DNA from: JBALVT01 sp036960305
GTDB taxonomy: Bacteria; Pseudomonadota; Gammaproteobacteria; Pseudomonadales; Halieaceae
NCBI GenBank assembly: GCA_036960305.1
Contig: JBALWA010000021.1
Coordinates: 5,905 to 69,904 of the forward strand
Reading direction: 5' to 3'
DNA length: 64,000 bases
Below, piece by piece: positions 1-8,107 of this stretch (position 1 is its first letter; every line of letters starts with the position of its first letter). Made by a program: the position numbers and the translations under genes. Under the pieces are notes generated by a model, which was not told where the DNA came from, ran no database searches, and saw nothing but the letters and a program-made list of their open reading frames with translations.

Positions 1-633
1 ATCCGTCTCCATTTCTTCATTCTCATAACCGGCGTCCCCGGCGTAGAGAAAACAGATGCCGTCGTTCACGAAAACCATATGGGGGGCATAGATGATTACC
101 TCTCGCCCGCCTATAGTCTCCCGTGCATCGTCACAGCGTTCATGGGACGAAATATCCACCAGACTGATATAGGTCGGCGGCATCAAACGCAGCGCCTCGT
201 CAGCGTCAACAGCTTCGGCGCAAGCGGCTTTAGGGCAGACCCAGCGGTGGCTGGCGATTTCGCCGCCGTCAACCCGCACCTCCTGGTCATCCTTCAGGAT
301 GGCCAGGAAAAACCAGGTGGAGAATCGTTTCTTAGCCCCCTCGGGGGTGGTCCAGTGCGATTGGTAAACCAATTGATCGGCACTGATTGTCAGCCCCGCT
401 TCTTCCTGGGTTTCCCTGATGGCGGCATTTACCGCCGCTCCGTATTCATCCCGGTCCTGGGGATAATCCACCTCATCTACCTTGCCGCCCGGGAAAACCC
501 ACATGCCGCCCATATGCTTAACTGCCTGGCTGCGCTGTACCAACAAGGCCTCCATGCCTTTATCGCCGTCGCGCAACAAAACAATGGTCGCTGCGGGCAG
601 CACGGGTTCAACCTGGTCACTGGTTTCAATCAT
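1..633 (-). CDS. Nudix hydrolase (3' end beyond window)
   Basis: Open from ATG at 633 to the window edge with no stop (211 codons seen). The N-terminal part carries a Nudix-type signature: GGKVDE near residue 50, then after a short acidic insert RETQEEAGL, the metal-binding REXXEE core that cleaves nucleoside-diphosphate-X substrates. The substrate cannot be told; the lengthened gap inside the Nudix box resembles the NUDT19/CoA-pyrophosphatase-like group. It follows the MaoC gene on the same strand by 18 bp, so the two are probably cotranscribed; an acyl-CoA-related role is inference. Confidence 0.8.
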   Translation of the reverse strand, partial: MIETSDQVEPVLPAATIVLLRDGDKGMEALLVQRSQAVKHMGGMWVFPGGKVDEVDYPQDRDEYGAAVNAAIRETQEEAGLTISADQLVYQSHWTTPEGAKKRFSTWFFLAILKDDQEVRVDGGEIASHRWVCPKAACAEAVDADEALRLMPPTYISLVDISSHERCDDARETIGGREVIIYAPHMVFVNDGICFLYAGDAGYENEEMETD

Positions 634-651
634 AGCTCTAACCTCGTGTAC

Positions 652-1107
652 TCAAGGGTAAAAACGGCTAATTGTATCGATCACACAAGCGGGACGGTCG
701 CCCCCCTCGATTTCAATAGTCATACGCACGACCACCTGTACTCCCCCCTTGACCTCCTCTACCGCGATCACTTCGCCGCCGCCGCGCACGCGACTGCCTA
801 CCGGCACTGGAGCAGGAAACCGCACTTTCTCACAGCCATAATTCACCCCCATAGACACATTATTCACCTGCATAATCTGTGGCAAAAACAGATTAGCCAG
901 CGACAGGGATAAATAGCCATGGGCGATCGTCTTGCCAAACGGTCCCTGCGCCGCCCGCTCGGGGTCCACGTGAATCCACTGGTGATCACCCGTGGCATCC
1001 GCAAAGAGATTAATACGCTGTTGGTCAATCTCCAGCCATTCGCTGTAGCCCAGATGCTCCCCCACGGTTACAAGAAGTGCCGCCGGATTGTCAAAGGTTG
1101 TGGTCAT
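652..1107 (-). CDS. MaoC-like (R)-enoyl-CoA hydratase / dehydratase
   Basis: A 151-residue single hot-dog-fold protein. The stretch FADATGDHQWIHVD followed by GPFGKTIAHGYL (about residues 35-68) is the hydratase-2 motif with the catalytic Asp/His pair seen in PhaJ and MaoC dehydratases, which hydrate trans-2-enoyl-CoA to (R)-3-hydroxyacyl-CoA. Length equals the usual single-domain MaoC family (about 150 aa). It lies just upstream of the Nudix gene in the same direction. Chain-length preference cannot be read from the sequence. Confidence 0.88.
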   Translation of the reverse strand: MTTTFDNPAALLVTVGEHLGYSEWLEIDQQRINLFADATGDHQWIHVDPERAAQGPFGKTIAHGYLSLSLANLFLPQIMQVNNVSMGVNYGCEKVRFPAPVPVGSRVRGGGEVIAVEEVKGGVQVVVRMTIEIEGGDRPACVIDTISRFYP

Positions 1108-1285
1108 GGTAAATGCCTGTATAAGTTACACGTGATAGCAGAGACTATAGCAAGGGGGTACAGAGGCAAAGCCCCGACGGTTCAACTGTTCCCACTAAAG
1201 CCTTCACTGGATCAAAATAGCAGTGTAAATTCACCTTGATCTTGTCTATATTAGCCACAACCCGCTCAATAAGAGGATAAGTACT

Positions 1286-2104
1286 ATGTTGGAAAATCTG
1301 GATGTGACCGCCCTGATAAATGATTACGCCCTACCCTGGGGTATCAAACTGGCGCTAGCGCTGGTTATCTTCGTCGTCGGCCGCATCGTGGTAGCGACCG
1401 TGGTAAACGTGGTGGGGCGATTGATGCGCAGCCGGGAAATGGACGAAATGCTCGTTCGCTTCTTGTCTTCCATCCTTCGTTGGGTCCTGTTGTTATTTGT
1501 CATTATTGCGGCCCTGAGCCAACTGGGCATCGATACAACGTCACTGATCGCGCTACTAGGTGCTGCAGGCCTGGCCATCGGCCTGTCGCTGCAAAGCTCA
1601 CTGTCAAACTTTGCCGCTGGCGTGATGATTATTGTTTTCCGCCCGTTCAGCAAAGGTGATTTCGTAGAGGTGGCCGGTGCCACGGGTGTCATTGATAGCA
1701 TTAATATTTTCACCACCACTATGACCACACCCGACAACAAGGAAGTCATTGTTCCTAACGGCTCCGTCATGTCCAGCAATATCACCAACTACTCAGCGCG
1801 AGACACCCGCCGGGTTGATATGGTCTTTGGTATTTCCTACGACGATGACCTGCGTAAAGCCAAGCAATTACTGGAGGACATTATCGCTGCGGATGACCGT
1901 GTACTCGCTGACCCGGCCCCGGTTATTGCCCTGAGTGAACTGGCTGATTCCAGCGTCAATTTCATTGTTCGTCCCTGGGCCAAAGCAGAGGATTACTGGG
2001 CGATCCTATGGGATACCACAGAAACTGTGAAACTCAAGTTTGATGAAGCCGGTATCAGCATCCCCTACCCCCAAATGGATGTGCACATGGATAAGCCCCA
2101 ATAG
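1286..2104 (+). CDS. Small-conductance mechanosensitive channel, MscS family
   Basis: 272 aa, close to the 286 aa of E. coli MscS. Three N-terminal membrane helices are followed by the pore helix region GAAGLAIGLSLQSSLSNFAAG (about residues 93-113), with the Gly/Ala-packed pattern of TM3, then the FRPF.KGDFVEV beta domain and a cytoplasmic alpha/beta vestibule. It gates under membrane tension to release solutes on hypo-osmotic shock. ATG at 1286 follows an AGAGGA ribosome-binding site. It stands alone, with 178 bp upstream and 205 bp before the efflux genes. Confidence 0.93.
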   Translation: MLENLDVTALINDYALPWGIKLALALVIFVVGRIVVATVVNVVGRLMRSREMDEMLVRFLSSILRWVLLLFVIIAALSQLGIDTTSLIALLGAAGLAIGLSLQSSLSNFAAGVMIIVFRPFSKGDFVEVAGATGVIDSINIFTTTMTTPDNKEVIVPNGSVMSSNITNYSARDTRRVDMVFGISYDDDLRKAKQLLEDIIAADDRVLADPAPVIALSELADSSVNFIVRPWAKAEDYWAILWDTTETVKLKFDEAGISIPYPQMDVHMDKPQ

Positions 2105-2309
2105 CCCCGTCTCGGGCACAATAGCGGGGCCCCGCCCCGCCACCTACCAGCACGCGCAACAGCCGATCATTACAAGGATTTCACAGTTTTCAGGGCGGAC
2201 AGTGTGGTATAAATAGGCCTTAATACTGTCCATCTGCTCCCTGCCTCCTGGCTGCAACAATTGCTGCCGGGTTCCGCGGGTGGCAGGTCGCTCTCGTTTG
2301 GAATGAAAA

Positions 2310-3608
2310 TTGGCAAAGTCCCGCAACAAAATACTCCTTCCCTTTCTGCTGATAACCGGTGCATCACTGGTGTCATTCCTGCTGTTCCTGGTCAGGCCAC
2401 CTTCACAAATCACCGAACCCGTCTACGTACCGGTCACCATTGACGTCGCCGAAGTAGTCAAGGAAGACATCCGTATCCCCATCCAGGCCCAGGGCTCTGT
2501 TAGCCCGCTGCGGGAAACCAACCTGGTATCGGAAGTAAAAGGTAGCATTGTGGAAACCTCTCTCGTGTTTAACGTCGGTGGGTTTATCTCCAAAGGCGAG
2601 ATCCTGCTGCGCATTGATCCCCGCAATTACCAGACCAAGCTATTACAGGCACAAGCTTCAGTGGAATCAGCCAACAGCAACCTGGCACAGGAAAAGGGTC
2701 GGGCAAAGGTCGCCCTGCAGGAATGGAAAAAGCTCCCCAGCGGCAGCCAACGCAGTGAAGCGGCTAAGGATTTGTACTTACGCAAGCCTCAAATGGAGCA
2801 GGCCCAGGCACAGGCTCTGGCCGCCATGGCCGATTTGAACACGGCGCGCGATAATCTGGAACGGACAATTATTCGTGCTCCCTATGACGCCATGATACGT
2901 AAAAAGAGCAGTGAATTAGGGCAGTTTGTGGGTGAAGGTACGCCTTTGGCCGAAATATTTTCGGTGGACTATGCCGAAGTTCGCCTGGCCGTCCCCCAGA
3001 GCAAGCTGGCCTACATAGACCTCCCGGCCCCGGGAGAGAAACAGATAACGGGATCTCCCGTGGATCTCTACACCGATGTATCGGGCGAGGTTAACCACTG
3101 GACAGCGTATATGCACCGTACAGAGGGAACGTACGATGAACGCTCACGGGTATTATTCACCGTGGCGCGTGTTGAAGATCCCTACGCACTGAAAGACAAG
3201 AACAAAAAACCCTTGCGCATTGGCACCTTCGTGAACGCCAGCATTGAGGGCAAGAACCAGGAGAACCTGGTTGCCCTGCCAAGATACATCCTGCGCGCAG
3301 GAAATTATGTTTGGGTGGTGGATGAAAACATGCAATTGCGCAACCGAAAACTGAGCATTTTGCGCACAGGCGGCGACACCATGTATATCACCGCGGGACT
3401 TGAGAACGGCGACCTGGTCTCTCTCACCGCGCTGGACAGTACATTCACCGGCGCGACCGTGGATATCATCTCTTCCACGCCCAGCAATGTCCGGCCCCCA
3501 GCCCACCCGGCGCCAGAAGCGTTGCGCGAGTCGGCGGACCCCACACCCACCGCCAGGCTCACCGCCTCACAACCGCCTGCTGTTAAAGCAGGGGCCGACG
3601 CGGGGTGA
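2310..3608 (+). CDS. RND efflux periplasmic adaptor (membrane fusion protein)
   Basis: 432 aa with an N-terminal membrane anchor (residues about 8-28), a split lipoyl/barrel-sandwich domain (GSVSPLRETNLVSEVKG and later TIIRAPYDAMI), a helical hairpin rich in Ala/Gln (about 105-170) and a C-terminal beta-barrel. The C-terminal tail is Pro/Ala rich and probably disordered. It bridges the inner-membrane pump to an outer-membrane TolC-type channel. The last codons overlap the pump start (GTGA at 3605-3608), so the pair is translationally coupled. No outer-membrane factor gene follows, so TolC is probably encoded elsewhere. Confidence 0.92.
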   Translation: MAKSRNKILLPFLLITGASLVSFLLFLVRPPSQITEPVYVPVTIDVAEVVKEDIRIPIQAQGSVSPLRETNLVSEVKGSIVETSLVFNVGGFISKGEILLRIDPRNYQTKLLQAQASVESANSNLAQEKGRAKVALQEWKKLPSGSQRSEAAKDLYLRKPQMEQAQAQALAAMADLNTARDNLERTIIRAPYDAMIRKKSSELGQFVGEGTPLAEIFSVDYAEVRLAVPQSKLAYIDLPAPGEKQITGSPVDLYTDVSGEVNHWTAYMHRTEGTYDERSRVLFTVARVEDPYALKDKNKKPLRIGTFVNASIEGKNQENLVALPRYILRAGNYVWVVDENMQLRNRKLSILRTGGDTMYITAGLENGDLVSLTALDSTFTGATVDIISSTPSNVRPPAHPAPEALRESADPTPTARLTASQPPAVKAGADAG

Positions 3609-6600
3609 GTAAACACGTCCACAAAGGGATTATCGCCTGGTTCGCCTACAACCCGGTCGCTGCCAACCTGTTAATGGTTATCATCATGGTGGTCGGCCTC
3701 GCCTCCGCCTTCACCATACAACGTGCCATTTTTCCCGCTTTCGATATAGAAATCATTTCGGTCACCATGCCCTACCCCGGGGCGGCACCGGAGGAAGTAG
3801 AGAAAGGGATTGTTGAGAAGATCGAAGAGGCAATCAACGATGTCGATGGTATCAAGCGAGTAAAGTCCTCGGCCTACGAGTCCTACGCGCAGATGATCAT
3901 TGAGCCATTGGAAGGCACAGACCTGGCCGCCCTGCTAAGCGATGTCAAAAACCGGATTGATGGCGTTCAACACTTCCCGGAAGAATCGGAAAAAGCCATC
4001 GTCATGCAGCCCGAACTGCTGTTCCCGGCCCTCACTGTACAAATCTCAGGCGAGCTGGACGAACGGGGTATGAAATCGCTGGCCGACGACATTCGCCGTG
4101 AATTGCTCACCTACCCGGAGGTCTCCGCCGCTACCGTCGTTGGCGCCAGAGATTATGAAATTTCTGTAGAAATCTCGGAGCAGCGACTGCGGGAATACCA
4201 CCTGACCCTGAGCGAGGTATCGAAGATCATATCCGTCTCCTCCCTGGACCTGCCCGCGGGCTCCATCCAGACCGAGAATGGCAATATTATGCTGCGTACG
4301 CTGGGTCAGGCCTACGAGCAAAAGGACTTTGAGTCGGTGGTACTCAAGACCTGGCCTGATGGCACGCGCTTGCTGCTAAGCGATATCGCCACAGTCAGGG
4401 ACGACTTTGTCGATGCCCAGGGCTTCGCCATGTTTGATGGACAATACTCTCTGGGCATCAATGTCTACGCCATGGGCAAGCAGGACATTATCAAAACCGC
4501 GAACGTTGCAAAGGCCTATGTGGCGGCTAAGAACGAGCAGCTCCCCCAGGGCGTCAGCCTGAATATCTGGTCAGACATCACCTATTACCTGGATGACCGC
4601 CTGGGTATGATGGTGAAAAACCTGGGTATGGGTGCCCTGCTGGTGTTCTTCATTCTCGCGCTGTTCATGGAGATCAAGCTGGCATTTTGGGTCATGCTGG
4701 GGATTCCGGTGTGCTTTCTGGGCGCCATGGCGTTTATCAATACGCCTTACATCGACTCTTCTCTCAATATGATCAGTATTTTCGGGTTTATCCTGGTGCT
4801 GGGTATCGTGGTCGATGATGCCATTATCATGGGTGAGAGCGCCTATACCGAGCAGGAAGAATTTGGGCACAGCGCCGACAGCATCATTCGCGGCGTACAC
4901 CGGGTCTCCACGCCCGCCACCTTCGGCGTACTGACCACCATCGTCGCTTTCGTGCCCACACTGTTCATCGACGGGGCCTTCGGAGCGTTTCCAGAAGCCT
5001 GTGGCTGGGTTGTCATCCTCTGCCTGTGTTTCTCTCTGGTAGAATCCAAGTGGATACTGCCAGCGCATCTGGCTCACAGTAAGCCCGCAAGCAGCCGCTG
5101 GCTGGTGCAGATAGATCACGTGCAGGAGTCGGTCAACCGGCGCCTCAAAGCCTTTGTGAACAATCGCTACAAGCCGCTGATGGAGCGCTGCATTGCAGAG
5201 CGTTATACCACCCTGGCCTTTTTCCTGTCGCTGCTGATCCTGTCCGGAGGCCTGGTGGCCGGAGGTATCGTCCGCACAGTACTGTCGCCGGATATACCCG
5301 GCGAGTTCCTGGCGTCAGAGCTGCGTATGTCAGAGGGCACCCCCGAGCAGAGAACACAGAACGTTATCGCCCAGATTGTCACCGCACTAAATGAAGTGGA
5401 AGCCGATTACCAACGAGAGTACAGCACAGACCAAAAACTCATCGCCCATATTTTTGCCTCCGGCCACAGTCGAATTAATGGCAGAATTGATGTCGAGTTG
5501 ACCAAAGAGGACAAGCGGCAACTCTCTACCCGGGACATTGAAAACCGGTGGCGAGAAAAGATAGGCCTGGTTCACGGTACCGATGTTCTGGCAATCAGTA
5601 GCGCAGACGGCCCCAGCTTTGGACCGTCCATCGCTTTCAACCTGATGCACAAAAACTTCGCCACCCTGCGCCTCGCCGCAAACGACCTTGAGGAGGCGAT
5701 GAGACACTACGCCGGCCTCTACGACATCCGTAACGGCGCCAGTGATACCGCCGACGAAATGCATCTGGATATCCTGCCCGAAGGAGAATCCCTGGGTTTA
5801 ACGCGCTACGAACTGGGCAGCCAGGTCCGGCACGCATTCTACGGTGCGGAAGCCCAGCGTGTGCAACGGGGTATGGATGAAGTCAAGGTCATGGTGCGCT
5901 ACCCCAAGGCTGACCGCGAGACAACCAGCAGCCTCGAAAGCATGTTTATACGCACGCCGGAAGGCGATGCCGTACCTTTCGAAACGGTCGCCCGAATGGA
6001 GGTCAAGCAGGGCCTGATAAAAGCCACGCACATCAACTATCAACGGGCCGCGGAAGTGACGGCTGAAACCCGCAAAAAAATCGTCGAACCATCAAAGGTC
6101 ATCGCTGAAATAAAACGCGACATACTACCGGACTTGATTAAGAAATACCCCGGACTTAGCTACAGCCTGGGTGGTTCGGCGGAAGAAGAGGCCAAAATGG
6201 CCAACAGCATGATTGTGGGCTTTACCCTGGCTCTATTCGCCATTTACGCCCTGCTCGCGATTCCAACGAAGTCCTATTTACAGCCCATGATTATTATGGG
6301 GGTCATCCCCTTCGGCATTATTGGCGCAATTGTCGGTCACTGGATTACCGGCTACCCCCTGAGCATGATGTCCCTGATGGGTGTTATCGCCCTGAGTGGC
6401 GTGGTGGTGAACGACAGCCTGATCCTGGTGGACTATGTCAACAAAGCCGTGGCTGAAGGGACAGACCGATACACCGCAGTGGTAGACGCCGGCACGCGCC
6501 GGTTCAGGGCCATCCTGCTGACATCACTAACCACCTTCTTTGGCCTTGCTCCCATCCTGATGGAGCGCAGCGTGCAGGCTCAGGAAATTATTCCCATGGC

Positions 6601-6757
6601 AATCTCGCTGGCATTTGGCATCGTCTTTGCCACCGTCATTACGCTGCTACTGGTGCCCTGTCTCTACATGATCCTGCAGGACCTGGATGAGTGGCGATCA
6701 GGCCGACACGCCACCGATGACAAAGACCTACCGACCGGAGCGCTTGTAGAACCTTGA
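3605..6757 (+). CDS. RND efflux transporter permease (AcrB/HAE1-like)
   Basis: 1050 aa, the normal size of an AcrB-type pump. Twelve membrane helices are arranged as TM1, a large periplasmic loop, TM2-6, TM7, a second loop and TM8-12. Helix 4 carries GIVVDDAIIMGE with Asp404/Asp405 matching the proton-relay pair of AcrB. The first loop begins PAFDIEIISVTMPYPGAAPEEVE as in the family. GTG start at 3605 overlaps the adaptor stop by 4 bp. Drug or lipid specificity cannot be deduced; no local regulator gene is present. Confidence 0.93.
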   Translation: MSKHVHKGIIAWFAYNPVAANLLMVIIMVVGLASAFTIQRAIFPAFDIEIISVTMPYPGAAPEEVEKGIVEKIEEAINDVDGIKRVKSSAYESYAQMIIEPLEGTDLAALLSDVKNRIDGVQHFPEESEKAIVMQPELLFPALTVQISGELDERGMKSLADDIRRELLTYPEVSAATVVGARDYEISVEISEQRLREYHLTLSEVSKIISVSSLDLPAGSIQTENGNIMLRTLGQAYEQKDFESVVLKTWPDGTRLLLSDIATVRDDFVDAQGFAMFDGQYSLGINVYAMGKQDIIKTANVAKAYVAAKNEQLPQGVSLNIWSDITYYLDDRLGMMVKNLGMGALLVFFILALFMEIKLAFWVMLGIPVCFLGAMAFINTPYIDSSLNMISIFGFILVLGIVVDDAIIMGESAYTEQEEFGHSADSIIRGVHRVSTPATFGVLTTIVAFVPTLFIDGAFGAFPEACGWVVILCLCFSLVESKWILPAHLAHSKPASSRWLVQIDHVQESVNRRLKAFVNNRYKPLMERCIAERYTTLAFFLSLLILSGGLVAGGIVRTVLSPDIPGEFLASELRMSEGTPEQRTQNVIAQIVTALNEVEADYQREYSTDQKLIAHIFASGHSRINGRIDVELTKEDKRQLSTRDIENRWREKIGLVHGTDVLAISSADGPSFGPSIAFNLMHKNFATLRLAANDLEEAMRHYAGLYDIRNGASDTADEMHLDILPEGESLGLTRYELGSQVRHAFYGAEAQRVQRGMDEVKVMVRYPKADRETTSSLESMFIRTPEGDAVPFETVARMEVKQGLIKATHINYQRAAEVTAETRKKIVEPSKVIAEIKRDILPDLIKKYPGLSYSLGGSAEEEAKMANSMIVGFTLALFAIYALLAIPTKSYLQPMIIMGVIPFGIIGAIVGHWITGYPLSMMSLMGVIALSGVVVNDSLILVDYVNKAVAEGTDRYTAVVDAGTRRFRAILLTSLTTFFGLAPILMERSVQAQEIIPMAISLAFGIVFATVITLLLVPCLYMILQDLDEWRSGRHATDDKDLPTGALVEP

Positions 6758-6801
6758 TAGCCGCAACGGGCGGGGCCCCACTGCGATTCACTTCCCCTAT
6801 T

Positions 6802-7155
6802 TCAGATGTAGGGGAAAAATGTCAGCCCGGCCAAAACAACCGCGAACATCGAGGTTAACAACACCGTACCAGCAGCCACATCCTTGGCCTTGCCGATCAG
6901 CGGGTGTTGTTGGGGTACGGCGGCATCTGACAAGTACTCCAAAGCCGTATTCATCCCCTCAGCCAGCCAGACCAGGCAAACTATCAGGACCAACACCTGG
7001 GCGTCGTGACGGGACACCTCGAGCCAAAGCGCCAGCGCCAACACCACCACCGTGGCCAGGGCGTGCACGCGGGCATGCACTTGTTCGCGCAACAGCGTGC
7101 CCAGACCACGAAACGCGTGACCGAAACTGACAATGCGCTGGCGCCACCAGGCCAT
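6802..7155 (-). CDS. dgkA: Diacylglycerol kinase / undecaprenol kinase family
   Basis: About 117 aa, three membrane helices. The family signature is clear: REQVHARVHALA near the N-terminus, LVWLAEGMNTALEYLSD in the middle and KDVAAGTVLL at the end, with catalytic/metal-binding Glu residues in both. It phosphorylates diacylglycerol to recycle lipid from membrane-derived oligosaccharide synthesis. ATG 7155 has AGGGA six bases upstream; an in-frame ATG at 7161 overlaps the EfpL stop as ATGA but would have the Shine-Dalgarno directly against it. Expression is almost certainly coupled to efpL. Confidence 0.9.
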   Translation of the reverse strand: MAWWRQRIVSFGHAFRGLGTLLREQVHARVHALATVVVLALALWLEVSRHDAQVLVLIVCLVWLAEGMNTALEYLSDAAVPQQHPLIGKAKDVAAGTVLLTSMFAVVLAGLTFFPYI

Positions 7156-7157
7156 CG

Positions 7158-7724
7158 TCATTCCCTGGACATATAACGTGCTTCCTGGGTGTTGATGCGA
7201 ACGCGCTCCCCCACCTCCAGGTATTCAGGCACCTGCACAACCAGACCACTGGCGAAGGTCGCCGGTTTATTGCGCGCAGACGCTGAAGCCCCTTTGATAC
7301 CCGGAGCGCACTCCACAATCTCCAATACCACGGACTGAGGCAGCTCGATGGCCACAAAGTCCCCGTTTACCAGTAGCCCCATGATTCCATCGAGCCCATC
7401 AGATATATAGGGCAACTGTTCTGCCATACTGTCCGGCGAAAGGTGATACTGGCTGTAGTCCTCGTTATCCATGAAGACGTAGAACTCGTCATCCATATAG
7501 GAAAACTGGACTGTGCGTCGCTCCACATCAACATCCCCAAGCATATCGTCGCCCTTGAAGGTCTCATCCAGCTTTTGCTTGGTGCGCACATCGTAGAAAC
7601 GTATTTTGTACAGCGTATTTGCGCCGCGACTGGAGGGCGACTTTACCTCAATGTGATTAATCACATAGGCATTGCCGTCTATCTCAACCACTCCGCCCCG
7701 TTTTAACTCACTCGCCTTTGGCAC
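7158..7724 (-). CDS. efpL: Elongation factor P-like protein EfpL (YeiP)
   Basis: 188 aa, three OB-like domains. The N-terminal loop reads SPSSRGANTLYK, with Arg33 at its tip where EF-P has the modified Lys; this loop and the C-terminal block APGIKGASASARNKPAT are diagnostic of EfpL/YeiP rather than EF-P. EfpL binds ribosomes stalled at proline-rich sequences. It is divergent from glpE (65 bp between starts) and coupled to dgkA downstream. No epmA/epmB genes are near, as expected for a factor that does not need beta-lysylation. Confidence 0.93.
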   Translation of the reverse strand: MPKASELKRGGVVEIDGNAYVINHIEVKSPSSRGANTLYKIRFYDVRTKQKLDETFKGDDMLGDVDVERRTVQFSYMDDEFYVFMDNEDYSQYHLSPDSMAEQLPYISDGLDGIMGLLVNGDFVAIELPQSVVLEIVECAPGIKGASASARNKPATFASGLVVQVPEYLEVGERVRINTQEARYMSRE

Positions 7725-7752
7725 TGACCTCTCCTTACAAACATTTTGCGAG

Positions 7753-7758
7753 TATAAT
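7753..7758 (+). promoter_or_regulatory. Candidate -10 box for glpE
   Basis: Perfect TATAAT in the short divergent gap between efpL and glpE, 31 bp before the chosen glpE start. No convincing -35 hexamer sits 16-18 bp upstream (a TTACAA is only 12 bp away), so the promoter assignment is tentative. Confidence 0.4.
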
Positions 7759-7789
7759 GGCGACCCGACGGAAAACTGGCAAGCAAATC

Positions 7790-8107
7790 ATGGGGCAATT
7801 CAAGCACATTACCAGTGAAGCGGCGAAAGCCCTGCTGGAAAACAGTGCCACCCAACTGGTGGACATTCGCGATGAACAGTCATTCAACAATGGTCATATC
7901 CAGGGCGCGATACACCTGGACAACAGCGGGGTACAGGACTTCATTCGAGAAGGCGACCCCGACCAGCCCCTAATCGTCTGTTGCTACCATGGTAACTCCA
8001 GCCAGTCAGCGGCTGCCTTTCTCAACGACAAAGGCTTCGAAGAGGTCTATAGCCTGGATGGCGGTTTTGAGTTGTGGCGGGGGCAATATCCCACAGAATC
8101 TAATTGA
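7790..8107 (+). CDS. glpE: Thiosulfate sulfurtransferase GlpE (single-domain rhodanese)
   Basis: 105 aa when started at ATG 7790, the same length class as E. coli GlpE. The active loop CYHGNSSQS holds the catalytic Cys65, the same number as in E. coli, and LVDIRDEQSF and SLDGGFELW are the flanking rhodanese blocks. It transfers sulfane sulfur from thiosulfate to cyanide or thioredoxin in the cytoplasm. In-frame upstream ATGs (7718, 7757) would add a poorly conserved tail and overlap the promoter. Its 3' end overlaps that of sppA by 8 bp, convergently. Confidence 0.93.
   Translation: MGQFKHITSEAAKALLENSATQLVDIRDEQSFNNGHIQGAIHLDNSGVQDFIREGDPDQPLIVCCYHGNSSQSAAAFLNDKGFEEVYSLDGGFELWRGQYPTESN

Noticed and set aside
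2208..2214. TATAAAT as the promoter of the efflux operon
   Set aside because: No -35-like hexamer at 16-18 bp spacing; not strong enough to list.
7517..7526. GTCGCTCCAC, a 10-mer of the hairpin loop, inside efpL
   Set aside because: No flanking inverted repeat and it encodes conserved EfpL residues, so it is a chance match.
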